Origin: Cellulomonas sp. KH9
GTDB taxonomy: Bacteria > Actinomycetota > Actinomycetes > Actinomycetales > Cellulomonadaceae
Reading direction: 5' to 3'
DNA: 64,000 bases
NCBI RefSeq assembly: GCF_900114185.1
Contig: NZ_FOSE01000002.1
Span: forward strand, 745,909 to 809,908
Within the stretch, counting starts at the first letter, position 1; each line of letters opens with the position of its first letter. Below the pieces are notes generated by a model that did not search any database, was not told the DNA's origin, and saw nothing but the letters and a program-made list of their open reading frames with translations. Positions 1 through 9,562 of the stretch are shown one piece after another. Made by a program: the position numbers and the translations under genes.

Positions 1-220
1 GACCCGTCGTCCACCGCACGACGTCGTCCAGCGCGTACATGCCGACCGAACCGTCCGGCTGCATGACGAGCACCTGCGCGCCGCCCGGCGCGAGCAGGGC
101 CTGACCGGGGGCCAGCTGCTCACCGGGTCGCAGGACGTCCTCGCCAGGCCCGGCCAGCGCGGGCAGGGCGCCGGCCAGCACCAACCCTGCGGTGACCACC
201 ACGATCGCGACACGTCGCAC
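1..220 (-). CDS. secreted lectin-like protein, N-terminal part only
   Basis: Only the first 73 codons are in the window; the gene continues beyond base 1. The product opens with Arg residues, then a hydrophobic stretch (VAIVVVTAGLVLAGALPALA), which reads as a signal peptide. After it come LAPGQALLAP and VLVMQPDGSVGMY, the G/Q/D spacing seen in bulb-type mannose-binding lectin (B-lectin) domains. GTG at 220 is preferred because GGGGGAG sits 5 bases upstream; a GTG 6 bases earlier would overlap that site. The family call is inferred from one partial repeat, so the function is unproven. Confidence 0.6.
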   Translation of the reverse strand, partial: MRRVAIVVVTAGLVLAGALPALAGPGEDVLRPGEQLAPGQALLAPGGAQVLVMQPDGSVGMYALDDVVRWTTG

Positions 221-350
221 GCGCACTCCCCCCGGCTCACCGCGCGGCGCTCCCCTGGGCCGGCGTGGTGGCTCGGGTCCAGGCGATCATCTGCGTCACG
301 GATGCGCAACCCGTTGCGCCGGATTCGTCCCCCTGACCCCGGCCCCGCGC

Positions 351-2357
351 TCAGCCGTCCTGCGCATCGGCTCCGCCGTCCGGGGTCGCGCCCGGGCCCT
401 CCTGGGGGTCACGACCGACCGTCCCGTCGCCCGGCGCACCGCCGTCCTGGTCGGTCGCGTCGTCGGCGTCGCCCAGCGCGGGCAGCGGCCACGGCTGCGG
501 GCTGCCGACCGTGACGGTCGCATCGGGCGCGACCCGCACGACCTGCAGGTCCAGCAGCCGGCGTGACTCCGGGTCGAACCGCAGCACGGTCATCTCGGCC
601 ACCCCGCGCAGCGGGCCGACGGTCGGCTGGTTGAGGGTGGCACCCGCGGTGCTCCCCGAGATGTACCGGACGCCCGACCCGACCTGCTCCGGACCCGACC
701 GGCGGTGCAGGTGCCCGGAGACCTGCGCGGGGACGCACCCCGCCTCGAGCGCCTCGTCGCCCACCGCCGGGGTGTGGACCAGGAGCAGGTCGACCGCCCC
801 GTCCTCGCACGCCGTCTCGGCGAGCCGCTCCCCCGCCTCCGCCACCGTCTCGTCGGCGGCCGACGCGGTGCCGCCGGCGCCCACGCGGGTCTCGTTGGGG
901 TCGCTGTCACCGAGGATGCGGACCCCGGCGACGTCGATCACGGACCCGTCGAGCACGGTGGCGCCGGCACGCGCGTAGTTCGCGGTCGTCTCGCGCGAGT
1001 CGTGGTTGCCCGGCGACGTCACCAGCGCCACCCCCGGCGGGACGGCACGCGCGAACGACGTCACGCAGTACTGCTCGACGGACGTCCCGTTCATGGTCGT
1101 GTCGCCCGCGTCGAGCACGGCTGCTGCACCGGAGAGGCGCGCGAGCGTGCCGATCAGCGGGGCCATCCCGACGTTGCAGTGCAGGTCGGACACGACGACC
1201 AGCACCACCGGCTCGACCTCCGGCTCGGGCTCGGCGGACGGCGTGCGGCTCGGGAGCGACGCGCTCGGACGCGCCGTCGCGGTGACGTCCTCGCCCGCCG
1301 CACCCGTCAGCGCGTCCCCGCCTGCGTCCGCCCCGTCCGGGATGCCGTCCTGACCGTCGCCGGCACCGCCCCCGACACCGTCGGGGGACGCGCCGGCGTC
1401 GCCGTCGCTGCCCGCCCCCTCGGCTCCGTCCCCGCCCGTCCCCGTGCCGTCGTCGCCGGCCGCACGCTGCGCGGCCTCCTGCGCGGCCTGCTCGGCGAGC
1501 AGCAGCGCCTCCTGGGCCTCCCAGTCCTCCCACGCCAGGACGAGCGCGTCGTCGGCCGCCCGGTAGAACTCCTCGTTCTGCCGCCAGGCGTCCACCGCGT
1601 AGGCGCCGTAGGTGTCGATGACACCGCCCAGCCTGCCGGTGACGCGGGCGCCCTCCAGCGGGGTGCCGTCGAAGACGGCCGAGGCGAGCTGCGCCGGCTC
1701 CTGCCGCTCGTGGGGGCCGACGCTCGACGTGAGCACCGTCGTGCCGACCACGACGGCGAGGCCGCCGGCAGCCAGCGGGCGGGCGTGCGCGGCGAGCTGC
1801 TCCGTGAGCTCGCGCCGCCGCGGGCCGCCGAGCAGCGCACGTCCCAGCCAGAAGACGACCACGAGCACGACGAACGCCGCCCCGGACCGCAGCAGCGCGT
1901 CCCGCACGAGGGCGTTCGCGACGTCCTGCACGGCCGCGGCCGGGCCGGAGAAGAAGGCCACGTACGCGTTGAGGTCCTCCCCGAGCGCCTGCAGGGTGCG
2001 CGCCTCGCCGAGCTCGGTGACGGACGCCGGGATCTCCTGCACGGTCGCCCGCAGGCCGAGGGTCGCCGGCAGCGGCGAGTCGAGCTGGAGCGTGCCGAGC
2101 GGGCCGAAGTCGATCGTCACCGTCGCGTCGGTCGTGACGTCGTAGCGCGTCACGTGGGGCCCGAGGGACGCCTGCACGCTCGCGGTCGTCACACCGAAGA
2201 CGACGGACACCAGGACGCCCGCCACGACGAGCCCGATCGCCGACCACCACCCGTGCCGGGGCCGCCACCGGCGCACCGCGCGCAGCACCCGCACGACGTG
2301 TCGACGCGCACGCAGCAGCCGGCCGGGCGCCGGCACGTCGTTCGTCGGACCTCCCAC
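351..2357 (-). CDS. membrane-anchored metallophosphoesterase
   Basis: 668 aa. The C-terminal domain (about residues 384-620) has the calcineurin-like metallophosphoesterase motifs in order: SDLH (390-393), DAGD (416-419), GNHD (450-453), a lone His in LLLVHTP (528) and GHLH (548-551). These are the residues that bind two metal ions. The N-terminal half has hydrophobic segments near residues 40-62 and 160-177 and a third near 195-212. A Gly/Asp/Ala-rich linker (about 300-365) separates the membrane part from the catalytic domain, and another acidic low-complexity tail ends the protein. It probably hydrolyses a phosphoester at or outside the membrane; the substrate is unknown. The GTG start at 2357 is the longest option; later starts are possible. 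Confidence 0.8.
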   Translation of the reverse strand: MGGPTNDVPAPGRLLRARRHVVRVLRAVRRWRPRHGWWSAIGLVVAGVLVSVVFGVTTASVQASLGPHVTRYDVTTDATVTIDFGPLGTLQLDSPLPATLGLRATVQEIPASVTELGEARTLQALGEDLNAYVAFFSGPAAAVQDVANALVRDALLRSGAAFVVLVVVFWLGRALLGGPRRRELTEQLAAHARPLAAGGLAVVVGTTVLTSSVGPHERQEPAQLASAVFDGTPLEGARVTGRLGGVIDTYGAYAVDAWRQNEEFYRAADDALVLAWEDWEAQEALLLAEQAAQEAAQRAAGDDGTGTGGDGAEGAGSDGDAGASPDGVGGGAGDGQDGIPDGADAGGDALTGAAGEDVTATARPSASLPSRTPSAEPEPEVEPVVLVVVSDLHCNVGMAPLIGTLARLSGAAAVLDAGDTTMNGTSVEQYCVTSFARAVPPGVALVTSPGNHDSRETTANYARAGATVLDGSVIDVAGVRILGDSDPNETRVGAGGTASAADETVAEAGERLAETACEDGAVDLLLVHTPAVGDEALEAGCVPAQVSGHLHRRSGPEQVGSGVRYISGSTAGATLNQPTVGPLRGVAEMTVLRFDPESRRLLDLQVVRVAPDATVTVGSPQPWPLPALGDADDATDQDGGAPGDGTVGRDPQEGPGATPDGGADAQDG

Positions 2358-2395
2358 GCGGCGAGCCTAGACGCGACCGCCCGGTGCGCTCGGCG

Positions 2396-3187
2396 TCAGG
2401 CGCGCGCGTCGCGCCAGCGCACCCAGCGCTCCGCCTCGCTCAGGTCGTAGTCCGGTCCGCTCGCGCCGCACGTGAACAGCCGCACGCCCGCGGCGTAGAG
2501 CTCGTCCCCGACCTGCTCCGGGTCCGACCCGTCGACGCCCAGCGACCGCGTGACGAGCGCAGCGGTGTCCCGCCCGACGGCCGCGCCGTGCTCGTCGAGG
2601 ATCGCGCTCTTGCGTCGCAGCGTGTCCACGTCGCCGAACGAGTGCCAGATGTCGGCGTGCTCCGCGACGATCCGCAGCGTCTTGCGCTCACCGCCGCCGC
2701 CGATCATCACCGGGATGTCGCGGGTCGGTGCGGGGTTCATCGCCGCCCAGCGCGACCGGATCCGCGGCATCGCCTGCGCCAGGTCGGCGATCCGCGACCC
2801 CGCGGTGCCGAACTCGTAGCCGTACTCCGTGTAGTCGCGCTCGAACCAGCCGGCGCCGATGCCGAGGATCAGCCGGCCGCCGCTGATGTGGTCGACCGTG
2901 CGGGCCATGTCGGCCAGCAGGTCCGGGTTCCGGTACGAGTTGCACGTGACGAGCGCGCCGATCTCGACGCGGCTCGTCTGCTCGGCCCAGGCACCCAGCA
3001 TCGTCCAGCACTCGAAGTGCTTGCCGTCGGGCTCCCCGCTGAGGGGGAAGAAGTGGTCCCAGTTGAACACCACGTCCACGCCGATGTCCTCGGCACGGCG
3101 CACCGCGTCCCGGATCTGCGCGTAGTCGGCGTGCTGGGGCTGGATCTGGACGCCGACGCGCACGTCGGTCGCGGGGGTCTGGGTCAC
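2396..3187 (-). CDS. LLM class F420-dependent oxidoreductase
   Basis: 263 aa from GTG at 3187. The fold is the luciferase-like (bacterial luciferase / F420 reductase) TIM barrel: the start RVGVQIQPQHADY, the FNWDHFFP segment, and the region DHISGGRLILGIGAGW are typical of actinobacterial LLM enzymes that use reduced F420 or FMN. The open frame extends 76 codons upstream, but that extension is Arg/Pro-rich and looks non-coding, so the start directly before TQTPATDVRVG is chosen. Substrate unknown. It stands alone, 38 bases from the metallophosphoesterase start, with the same orientation. Confidence 0.85.
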   Translation of the reverse strand: MTQTPATDVRVGVQIQPQHADYAQIRDAVRRAEDIGVDVVFNWDHFFPLSGEPDGKHFECWTMLGAWAEQTSRVEIGALVTCNSYRNPDLLADMARTVDHISGGRLILGIGAGWFERDYTEYGYEFGTAGSRIADLAQAMPRIRSRWAAMNPAPTRDIPVMIGGGGERKTLRIVAEHADIWHSFGDVDTLRRKSAILDEHGAAVGRDTAALVTRSLGVDGSDPEQVGDELYAAGVRLFTCGASGPDYDLSEAERWVRWRDARA

Positions 3188-3239
3188 CGGGACACGGTAG
3201 CGCCGCGACGCGCGGCGGGCGCGGCGGGCCCGGCGCGGG

Positions 3240-4958
3240 TCACTGGTAGGTGACCAGGTCGGGGACGGGCTCCACGCGGTACGTCGCGGCCGGGTCGAGC
3301 ATCGGCAGGTCCTCGTCGTAGAAGTTCTTCCAGCCCCAGTGCACCGGCGGCGCGCCGGCGCGCAGCGCGGCCCACGTGCCGGCCTTGGCACCCTGGGTGC
3401 CCTGCCCGTCGACATGGATCAGCGGGGCCAGCTCGTCGAACGACGTGTCCAGCCGCTCCCGCTCGGTGATCATGCGCAGCGAGAACTGGTGCAGCACGAA
3501 CATCTTCTGCGGCAGCGCCCGCTCCCGCGTGAAGCCCGCCAGCCAGGCGGCCGTCGCGTTCACCTCGTCGATGCCGACGGAGCCGATCTGGCGCAGGTGC
3601 ACCTGGTCGGGGGCGAGCCGCCACTCGGGGTCGAGCGCGAGCCCCACGTGGGGCAGCTCGAGGAGTTCGGCGTACGCCTGCGCCTGGGTGACGAAGTCGG
3701 TGCGCCCGGGCTGCAGGTCCAGCAGGACGTACTGCCCCGCGGCGGCCGCCGCGTCGACCAGCGGGCGCAGGTCGTCGACCGCCCGGCGGCGCGAGTACGT
3801 CTGGTCGTCCTCCGGCCCGGCCGAGGCGATGGTCGCGATGATCTCGACCGCGGGCACGACGGTGTCGGACGTCAGGTCCGCGTACATCGCCGCGTGCTCC
3901 TGCGCGCGGGCGACGGTCGCGGGGACGTCCTGCTCCCCCAGCACCCCGAGCGCACCCGACCCGGGCGTGCCGTAGAGCGCCACGTACTTCTTGCCGGGCT
4001 GCCCCGCGACCGCGGGGAACACCAGCTGGCCGCCACCCGGGAGCTCGACGCCGGTCCGCGCGGTCGCCACGCGGGCGGCCAGCAGGTCCGACTGCCCGAA
4101 GGTCGGCCCGAACGCGACGACGGCCGCCGGGTCGGCCTGCGCCAGCGCCTGCACCGTGGCCGTGGTGGCCCGCGGGTCGCCCCCGGGCACGTCGAGCACG
4201 TCGACGTCGAGCGCGCGCAGGGTCGCCAGCGCCGCGGTCGGCACGGGGCCGTCCGCGAGCGCGAGCACGTCCGGCACCGCCGCGGGCGTGGTCGACGGGA
4301 GGCCGGCCGGGGCGGGTGTCGCGGACGGCGTCGCCGACGGGGCGGGCTGCGTCGGGGCGGCGGGCGCCGGCGCCCCGTCGAGGACCAGGACGGCGGGTTC
4401 CGGACCGGCGAGGGCGCGGACGGCGTCGACCTCCCCGCCGACGGGCACGGGCGTGGCCGGGCCGAACCGGTGACCGGTCGCGGCGGCGAGCGCGGCGCCG
4501 TCGGCCCCGGACGGCACCCGCACGCGCACGACGTCGGCGGGCAGCGCGTCGTCCGGGACGTCGCCCACCACCAGGAGGTGGGCGGCGCCCAGGCGCGCCA
4601 GCTCGGCGCGGACGTCGGCGCCACCGCCCGCGAGCAGCAGCGGGGCACCGAGGGCGACCGCCGCGGTGGCCCCCGTGAGCCCGCCGGCGACGTCGCCCGC
4701 TGCCGCCACGACGGCGACCGGCGCCGCGTCGAGCAGGGCGGCCGAGGTGCTCGCCGCGGCCGTCGCCTCGTCCCCGTCGACGACCGTGGCCGCTGCCGGA
4801 CGCGCCGCGGGGACCACGGAGAGCGCGGCCGAGGCCGTGGGCGTGGTCGCCTCCGTGGGGGCGGCGCCGGGCGTGCCCGCCGTGCAGGCCGCGAGCACCC
4901 CGAGGAGCAGCACGACCACGCACCCGCGCACCCGCGCACCGCCGCCGAGACCCGCCAC
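3240..4958 (-). CDS. lipoprotein with repeat-like N-terminus and TIM-barrel-like C-terminus
   Basis: 572 aa. Start GTG at 4958 follows the strong ribosome site GGGAGGTGAGG. The signal region GCVVVLLLGVLAAC ends in a lipobox (LAAC), so it is probably lipid-anchored outside the cell. Residues about 60-150 (AVALGAPLLLAGGGADV, then LGAAHLLVVGDVP) resemble a cell-wall-binding repeat 2 unit. An Ala/Pro/Thr linker follows. The C-terminal 250 residues (VLLDLQPGRTDF, VGLALDPEW, HWGWKNFYDED) look like a conserved actinobacterial barrel domain with possible glycoside-hydrolase ancestry. I cannot assign an enzyme activity. The domain readings are inferences from pattern, not a search. Confidence 0.7.
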   Translation of the reverse strand: MAGLGGGARVRGCVVVLLLGVLAACTAGTPGAAPTEATTPTASAALSVVPAARPAAATVVDGDEATAAASTSAALLDAAPVAVVAAAGDVAGGLTGATAAVALGAPLLLAGGGADVRAELARLGAAHLLVVGDVPDDALPADVVRVRVPSGADGAALAAATGHRFGPATPVPVGGEVDAVRALAGPEPAVLVLDGAPAPAAPTQPAPSATPSATPAPAGLPSTTPAAVPDVLALADGPVPTAALATLRALDVDVLDVPGGDPRATTATVQALAQADPAAVVAFGPTFGQSDLLAARVATARTGVELPGGGQLVFPAVAGQPGKKYVALYGTPGSGALGVLGEQDVPATVARAQEHAAMYADLTSDTVVPAVEIIATIASAGPEDDQTYSRRRAVDDLRPLVDAAAAAGQYVLLDLQPGRTDFVTQAQAYAELLELPHVGLALDPEWRLAPDQVHLRQIGSVGIDEVNATAAWLAGFTRERALPQKMFVLHQFSLRMITERERLDTSFDELAPLIHVDGQGTQGAKAGTWAALRAGAPPVHWGWKNFYDEDLPMLDPAATYRVEPVPDLVTYQ

Positions 4959-5106
4959 GACCACCTCACCTCCCGGGCACGGACGCTCCGCGCACCGGTC
5001 CGCCACTGTAGGCAGCGTGGCGCCGGGACGCAGCCCACGAGGTCGGGCCGCCGGCGGCACGGACGCGCGATCGCGCCGCCCCGGGCGGCGGACGCTCGGG
5101 ACGGGC

Positions 5107-5739
5107 CTAGATGCCCGTCATGCGGTGGTCGTGCCCGAACCCCTCGAGGAACCGCGGGCCCTCCTGCTCCAGCTCGGCCTGCCACGCCGCCGCCCAGCCG
5201 GCGTACGGCGCGCGCGCGAGCCCGTCGTTGGCGAACCGCGGGTCCACGGTCACCTCGGTCACGCAGAAGTCCGGGATCGCGAGATCCGTCACCGGGCCGC
5301 CGCGCTCCACCTCGGCGACGACGAGAGGGGCGTTGGCCCCGGCGAACACGTCGACGACCCAGCCGTCCTCACCGAGCCACACCGAGTGCCGGACCTTGGC
5401 GACCCGCGCACCGCCGCGCCGCACCATCTCGACGCCGACGAGCGGGTCGATCTCCCGCTCCGCCTCGTACCGGGTGCCACCGTTCATCGGCCCCTTGACG
5501 GTGACCGCGCAGAAGTCGACCTGGTCGGCGTACCGCTCGAGCAGCGTCGTCTCGTCCGTGCGGACGTCGACACCGACCACCGACGACACCTGCGCGCGCA
5601 CGCGCAGCGCGAACCCGGCGTCGGCGAGGTAGTAGCTCTGCACGATCAGCGCGGGGGCGGCGTCCAGCAGCTCGGGCGGGACGTCGCGCGCGACGAACCG
5701 CCGCTCGAACTCGAAGTCGCCGTACCCCGTGTCGCTCAT
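5107..5739 (-). CDS. CYTH domain protein
   Basis: 210 aa from ATG at 5739. It opens with FEFERRF, a variant of the ExExK-type signature of the CYTH superfamily (class IV adenylate cyclases, thiamine triphosphatases, inorganic triphosphatases). Alternating charged strands follow (TVKGPMNGGTRYEAEREI, VRHSVWLGEDGWVVDVF, VVAEVE), which form the tunnel that binds triphosphate and metal. The likely activity is hydrolysis of an inorganic or organic triphosphate. It could instead be a cyclase; sequence alone does not decide. It is divergent from the hydrolase gene at 5870. Confidence 0.78.
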   Translation of the reverse strand: MSDTGYGDFEFERRFVARDVPPELLDAAPALIVQSYYLADAGFALRVRAQVSSVVGVDVRTDETTLLERYADQVDFCAVTVKGPMNGGTRYEAEREIDPLVGVEMVRRGGARVAKVRHSVWLGEDGWVVDVFAGANAPLVVAEVERGGPVTDLAIPDFCVTEVTVDPRFANDGLARAPYAGWAAAWQAELEQEGPRFLEGFGHDHRMTGI

Positions 5740-5869
5740 CCCTGCCACCCGTCCGCCGACCCCACGGCCGCCCGGACACACCGTACCCACCGCGGCGCCG
5801 GAACCCGCAGGGACCTGCCGCAGACCGCGACGCCAGGTCCGGGGCAGCGTTCCGTGGCACAGTGCTGGG

Positions 5870-7762
5870 ATGACGAGGGGGGCGTCGGGGGACGCGGCGA
5901 CGGCGCACGACCCGGCGGACGCGGGCCGAGACCCTCCGCACGACCCCGCCCGCGACAGGTCGCAGGACCCGACCGCCGCGCCGCCGTCGCCGGACGCCCC
6001 GCGCACCGACAGGACGCGCGCGAGCGGGTCGGGCACCCCGGTGCGCGGCCGCGGTGCCCGTGCCGCGTCCGCCGTCGCCCGGTGGTGGCGGCGCTTCTCG
6101 CCCGCCGGGCTCGTCGGCGCGCTGGTGCTCTTCGCCGCGGCGCTCGGGCCGTCCCTGCTGCCGCGCAGCCCGCTGTACCAGGGCGTCATCGGCGGGGTCT
6201 GCGCCGCGATCGGCTACGCCGTCGGCGCCGCGGTCGGGTGGGGCGGGCGACGGATCGGGCTGCGCGCCCCGTGGCCCGAGCGCCGGGCACGGACCGTGCG
6301 GCTGGTCGGCGGGCTCGTCGCCCTGGCCGTCGTGGTGGCGGCGGCGGTCGTCGACACCGACTGGCAGGCGAGGTCCCGCGCCCTGCTCGACATGGGACCG
6401 CCGCCGCCCGCGCGGCCGCTCCTCGTCGTCCTGCTGGCCGCGCTGGTGGCTCTGCTGCTCGTGCTCCTCGCCCGCGGGCTGCGGGCCGTGGTGCGCGCCG
6501 TGGCACGCCTGACGAGCCGGCTGCTGCCGCCGGTCCCCGCCCGCCTGCTCGCGGTGGTCGTGGTGGCCGTCGTGACGTACCTGCTGGTCGACGGCACCCT
6601 GGTCGCCGGTGTGCGGCACCTGATGACGACGACGTACGCGGACCGCGACGAGCAGACGTACCCCGACGAGGTGCGCCCGGCCGACCCGCTGCGCAGCGGC
6701 TCGCCCGCGTCCCTGTCGCCGTGGGAGTCGCTGGGCCGGGAGGGCCGGCGGTTCGTCTCGGGCGGCCCGGACGTCGCGCAGCTCGCCGACCTGTCGGCCG
6801 CCGCCGGCCTCGACCGTGAGGTCCAGGAGCCGATCCGGGTCTACGCGGGCCTGGACAGCGACGACGACCTCGACGAGCTCGCGTCCCTCGTCGTCGACGA
6901 GCTCGACCGCACGAACGCGTGGGACCGGTCCGTCCTCGTCGTCGTCACCACGACCGGCACGGGGTGGGTCGACCCGGCGTCGGCGGCGGCCGTCGAGATG
7001 ATGTGGGGCGGCGACAGCGCGATCGCCGCGATGCAGTACTCCTACCTGCCGAGCTGGGTGAACTTCGTCGGGGACCGCGCGACGCCGGTGGCGGCGGGCC
7101 GCGCCCTCTTCGAGGCGGTGCACGCGCGCTGGTCGCAGCTGCCCGAGGACGACCGACCGGCGCTGTACCCGTTCGGCATCTCGCTGGGCAGCTTCGGCTC
7201 GCAGGGCGCGTTCTCGAGCCTGCAGGACGTCACCGCACGCACCGACGGCGCGGTCTGGGCCGGCACGCCGGGCACGACCCCGCTGTGGCGGCGGCTCACG
7301 GACGACCGGCAGCCGGGGTCGCCCGAGATCCGCCCCGTCCTCGACGAGGGCCGCACGGTGCGCTGGGGCCGGACGCTGCGCGACGTGGACGGCGCCTCCC
7401 TGGCCGACGACGGCACCGCGACCTGGGAGGACCCCCGCGTCGTGTACCTGCAGCACCCCTCCGACGGGGTCGTGTGGTGGACCCCGGACCTGCTGCTGCA
7501 CGAGCCCGACTGGCTGCGCGAGCCGCGCGGGGCGGACGTGCTGCCGGACGTGCGCTGGTTCCCCGTCGCGACGTTCTGGCGTGTCCTCATCGACCTGTTC
7601 GTCGCCGGTCAGTCGCCCGCCGGGCACGGGCACACGTACGTGGGTGAGTACGCCGACGCGTGGGCGGCGGTGGCACCGCCGCCCGGCTGGACGCCCGCGG
7701 CGACCGACGCCGTGCGCGCCGTGCTCGACGCCCCCACCGACACGTCGGTCGGCGGCCGCTGA
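5870..7762 (+). CDS. integral membrane alpha/beta hydrolase
   Basis: 630 aa. After a charged N-terminal tail of about 70 residues there are four to five hydrophobic segments (about 80-230). A soluble C-terminal domain follows with the nucleophile elbow FGISLGSFGS (GxSxG) and LPSWVNFVGD, matching the two-part actinobacterial family of membrane alpha/beta hydrolases (Pfam Abhydrolase_9 type). It probably acts as a lipid or ester hydrolase at the membrane; substrate unknown. ATG at 5870 is chosen; the frame is open 47 codons further upstream but that part overlaps the CYTH gene start region. Confidence 0.78.
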   Translation: MTRGASGDAATAHDPADAGRDPPHDPARDRSQDPTAAPPSPDAPRTDRTRASGSGTPVRGRGARAASAVARWWRRFSPAGLVGALVLFAAALGPSLLPRSPLYQGVIGGVCAAIGYAVGAAVGWGGRRIGLRAPWPERRARTVRLVGGLVALAVVVAAAVVDTDWQARSRALLDMGPPPPARPLLVVLLAALVALLLVLLARGLRAVVRAVARLTSRLLPPVPARLLAVVVVAVVTYLLVDGTLVAGVRHLMTTTYADRDEQTYPDEVRPADPLRSGSPASLSPWESLGREGRRFVSGGPDVAQLADLSAAAGLDREVQEPIRVYAGLDSDDDLDELASLVVDELDRTNAWDRSVLVVVTTTGTGWVDPASAAAVEMMWGGDSAIAAMQYSYLPSWVNFVGDRATPVAAGRALFEAVHARWSQLPEDDRPALYPFGISLGSFGSQGAFSSLQDVTARTDGAVWAGTPGTTPLWRRLTDDRQPGSPEIRPVLDEGRTVRWGRTLRDVDGASLADDGTATWEDPRVVYLQHPSDGVVWWTPDLLLHEPDWLREPRGADVLPDVRWFPVATFWRVLIDLFVAGQSPAGHGHTYVGEYADAWAAVAPPPGWTPAATDAVRAVLDAPTDTSVGGR

Positions 7763-7918
7763 CCTGCGGCGACACCGTCCGTCCGGCGCCCCGGACGCCG
7801 GGTGTGAGAGGGTGGGTACCGAGAGGCAGCGCGATCGACCGCGCGCCCGCGTCGTGGAGTCCCCCCGGGAATCGTGCGGCGGACCCCGACTTCTTCAGCC
7901 CGAGAGGCACCTTTCCCT

Positions 7919-9550
7919 GTGACGACCTTCACCGACCTCGGCGTGCCCGAGGTGCTGGCCCGCGCCCTCGCCGCCCAGCAGATCACCTCCCCCTTCCCGA
8001 TCCAGACCGCGACGCTCCCGGACACCCTGCGGGGCGCCGACGTGCTCGGCCGCGGCCGCACCGGGTCCGGCAAGACGCTCGCGTTCGCCCTGCCCGTCGT
8101 CGCGCGCCTCGCCGCGTCGGGCACGCAGCGTCGCGCCCGCCGCCCGCGCGCCCTGGTGCTGTGTCCCACCCGTGAGCTGGCCACGCAGATCGACGCGGTC
8201 TTCGCGCCGCTGGCCGCGGCCGTCGGTCTGCGCACGGCGACGATGTTCGGCGGCGTCGCGCAGTCGCGCCAGGTCAGCGCCCTGGACCGTGGCGTCGACG
8301 TGCTGGTCGCCTGCCCGGGCCGCCTCGAGGACCTGCTGAAGCAGGGCCTCGTCACGCTCGACGGCATCGAGATCACCGTGCTCGACGAGGCGGACCACAT
8401 GGCCGACCTCGGGTTCCTGCCCGTCGTGCGCCGCCTGATGGACCGCACGCCGACGCGCGGCCAGCGCCTGCTGTTCTCCGCGACGCTGGACAACGGCGTC
8501 GGCACCCTCGTGGACCGCTACCTGACCTCCCCGGTGGAGCACGCGGTCGACCCGGCCGCGCAGACCGCCGTCGCGAGCACGCACCACGTCCTGGAGGTCG
8601 CCGACGCGGCCGCCAAGCGCGCCGTCGTCGAGACGCTCGCGGCCGGTCCCGGCCGGCGGGTGCTGTTCATGCGGACCAAGCACCACGCCAAGAAGCTGGC
8701 GCGCCAGCTCACGCTCGCCGGGATCCCGGCGGTCGACCTGCACGGCAACCTGGGCCAGGGCGCCCGGGAGCGCAACCTCGAGGCGTTCTCCTCGGGCCGC
8801 TCGCGCGTGCTGGTCGCCACGGACATCGCGGCCCGCGGGATCCACGTCGACGAGGTCGAGCTGGTCGTGCACGTCGACCCGCCGGCCGAGCACAAGGCGT
8901 ACCTGCACCGCTCCGGTCGCACGGCCCGGGCCGGCGCCAGCGGCACGGTGCTGACGCTGCAGCTGCCCGAGCAGCGGGCCGACGTGCGGTCCATGACCCG
9001 CGCCGCCGGCATCACCGTCACGCCCGTGGCCGTCACGCCCGGCGACGACCTGGTGCGCCGGCTCGCCGACGCACCCGGCTCGGTGCCCGCCGCCAACGGC
9101 GGCACACCCGCCCCGAGCGGCCCGGCGTCCGGCACGGTCATGACGGGCGACCGCTCCTCCGCGTCCGGCCGCACCCGCTCCGGCGGTCAGGGCGGCTCGG
9201 GTCGCAGCCAGGCCCCCGCGCGCGGCCGGACCGGTGCCCGCGGTACCGCCGCGCCGACCGGTGGCGCCCGCCCGGCGGCCCAGCCCGACGCCGCCGGACG
9301 ACGTCGCTCCGGCTCCCGCGCCGCGTCGCGCCCCGCCGGCCCGGCCACCGCCTGGACGTCCGAGTCCGGCAGCCCGGCCCGGACCGACGCCTCCGGCGAC
9401 GGTCGCGGCCGGGGTACCGCCCCGGGCGGTTCCGGTCCGGCCACGGGCCGCGACACGCGCGCCGGTGACGCGACCGGCGCCCCGCGCCGCCGCCGGGGCG
9501 GCCGCGGCCGCGGCCGCGCGGGTGCTCCGGCGGGCGCACCCACGGCCTGA
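7919..9550 (+). CDS. DEAD-box ATP-dependent RNA helicase
   Basis: 543 aa. Motifs in order: F-T-D-L-G then the Q motif (PFPIQ), Walker A GRTGSGKT (46-53), PTRELA, the DEAD motif in VLDEADHMADLGF, SAT, and the second RecA-domain motifs VATDIAARGIH and HRSGRTARAG. From about residue 395 the tail is low-complexity, rich in Arg, Gly, Ala, Pro and Thr, as in RNA-binding tails of cold-shock and ribosome-assembly helicases. The start is GTG at 7919, about ten bases after GAGAGG; no better candidate gives the Q-motif region. The 156 bases before it may be a 5' leader. Confidence 0.93.
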   Translation: MTTFTDLGVPEVLARALAAQQITSPFPIQTATLPDTLRGADVLGRGRTGSGKTLAFALPVVARLAASGTQRRARRPRALVLCPTRELATQIDAVFAPLAAAVGLRTATMFGGVAQSRQVSALDRGVDVLVACPGRLEDLLKQGLVTLDGIEITVLDEADHMADLGFLPVVRRLMDRTPTRGQRLLFSATLDNGVGTLVDRYLTSPVEHAVDPAAQTAVASTHHVLEVADAAAKRAVVETLAAGPGRRVLFMRTKHHAKKLARQLTLAGIPAVDLHGNLGQGARERNLEAFSSGRSRVLVATDIAARGIHVDEVELVVHVDPPAEHKAYLHRSGRTARAGASGTVLTLQLPEQRADVRSMTRAAGITVTPVAVTPGDDLVRRLADAPGSVPAANGGTPAPSGPASGTVMTGDRSSASGRTRSGGQGGSGRSQAPARGRTGARGTAAPTGGARPAAQPDAAGRRRSGSRAASRPAGPATAWTSESGSPARTDASGDGRGRGTAPGGSGPATGRDTRAGDATGAPRRRRGGRGRGRAGAPAGAPTA

Positions 9551-9562
9551 CCTGCTCCACCC

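Noticed and set aside
705-2450. 581-codon plus-strand open frame opposite the metallophosphoesterase
   Set aside because: Very Arg-rich product without motifs; a GC-skewed shadow of the real gene on the other strand.
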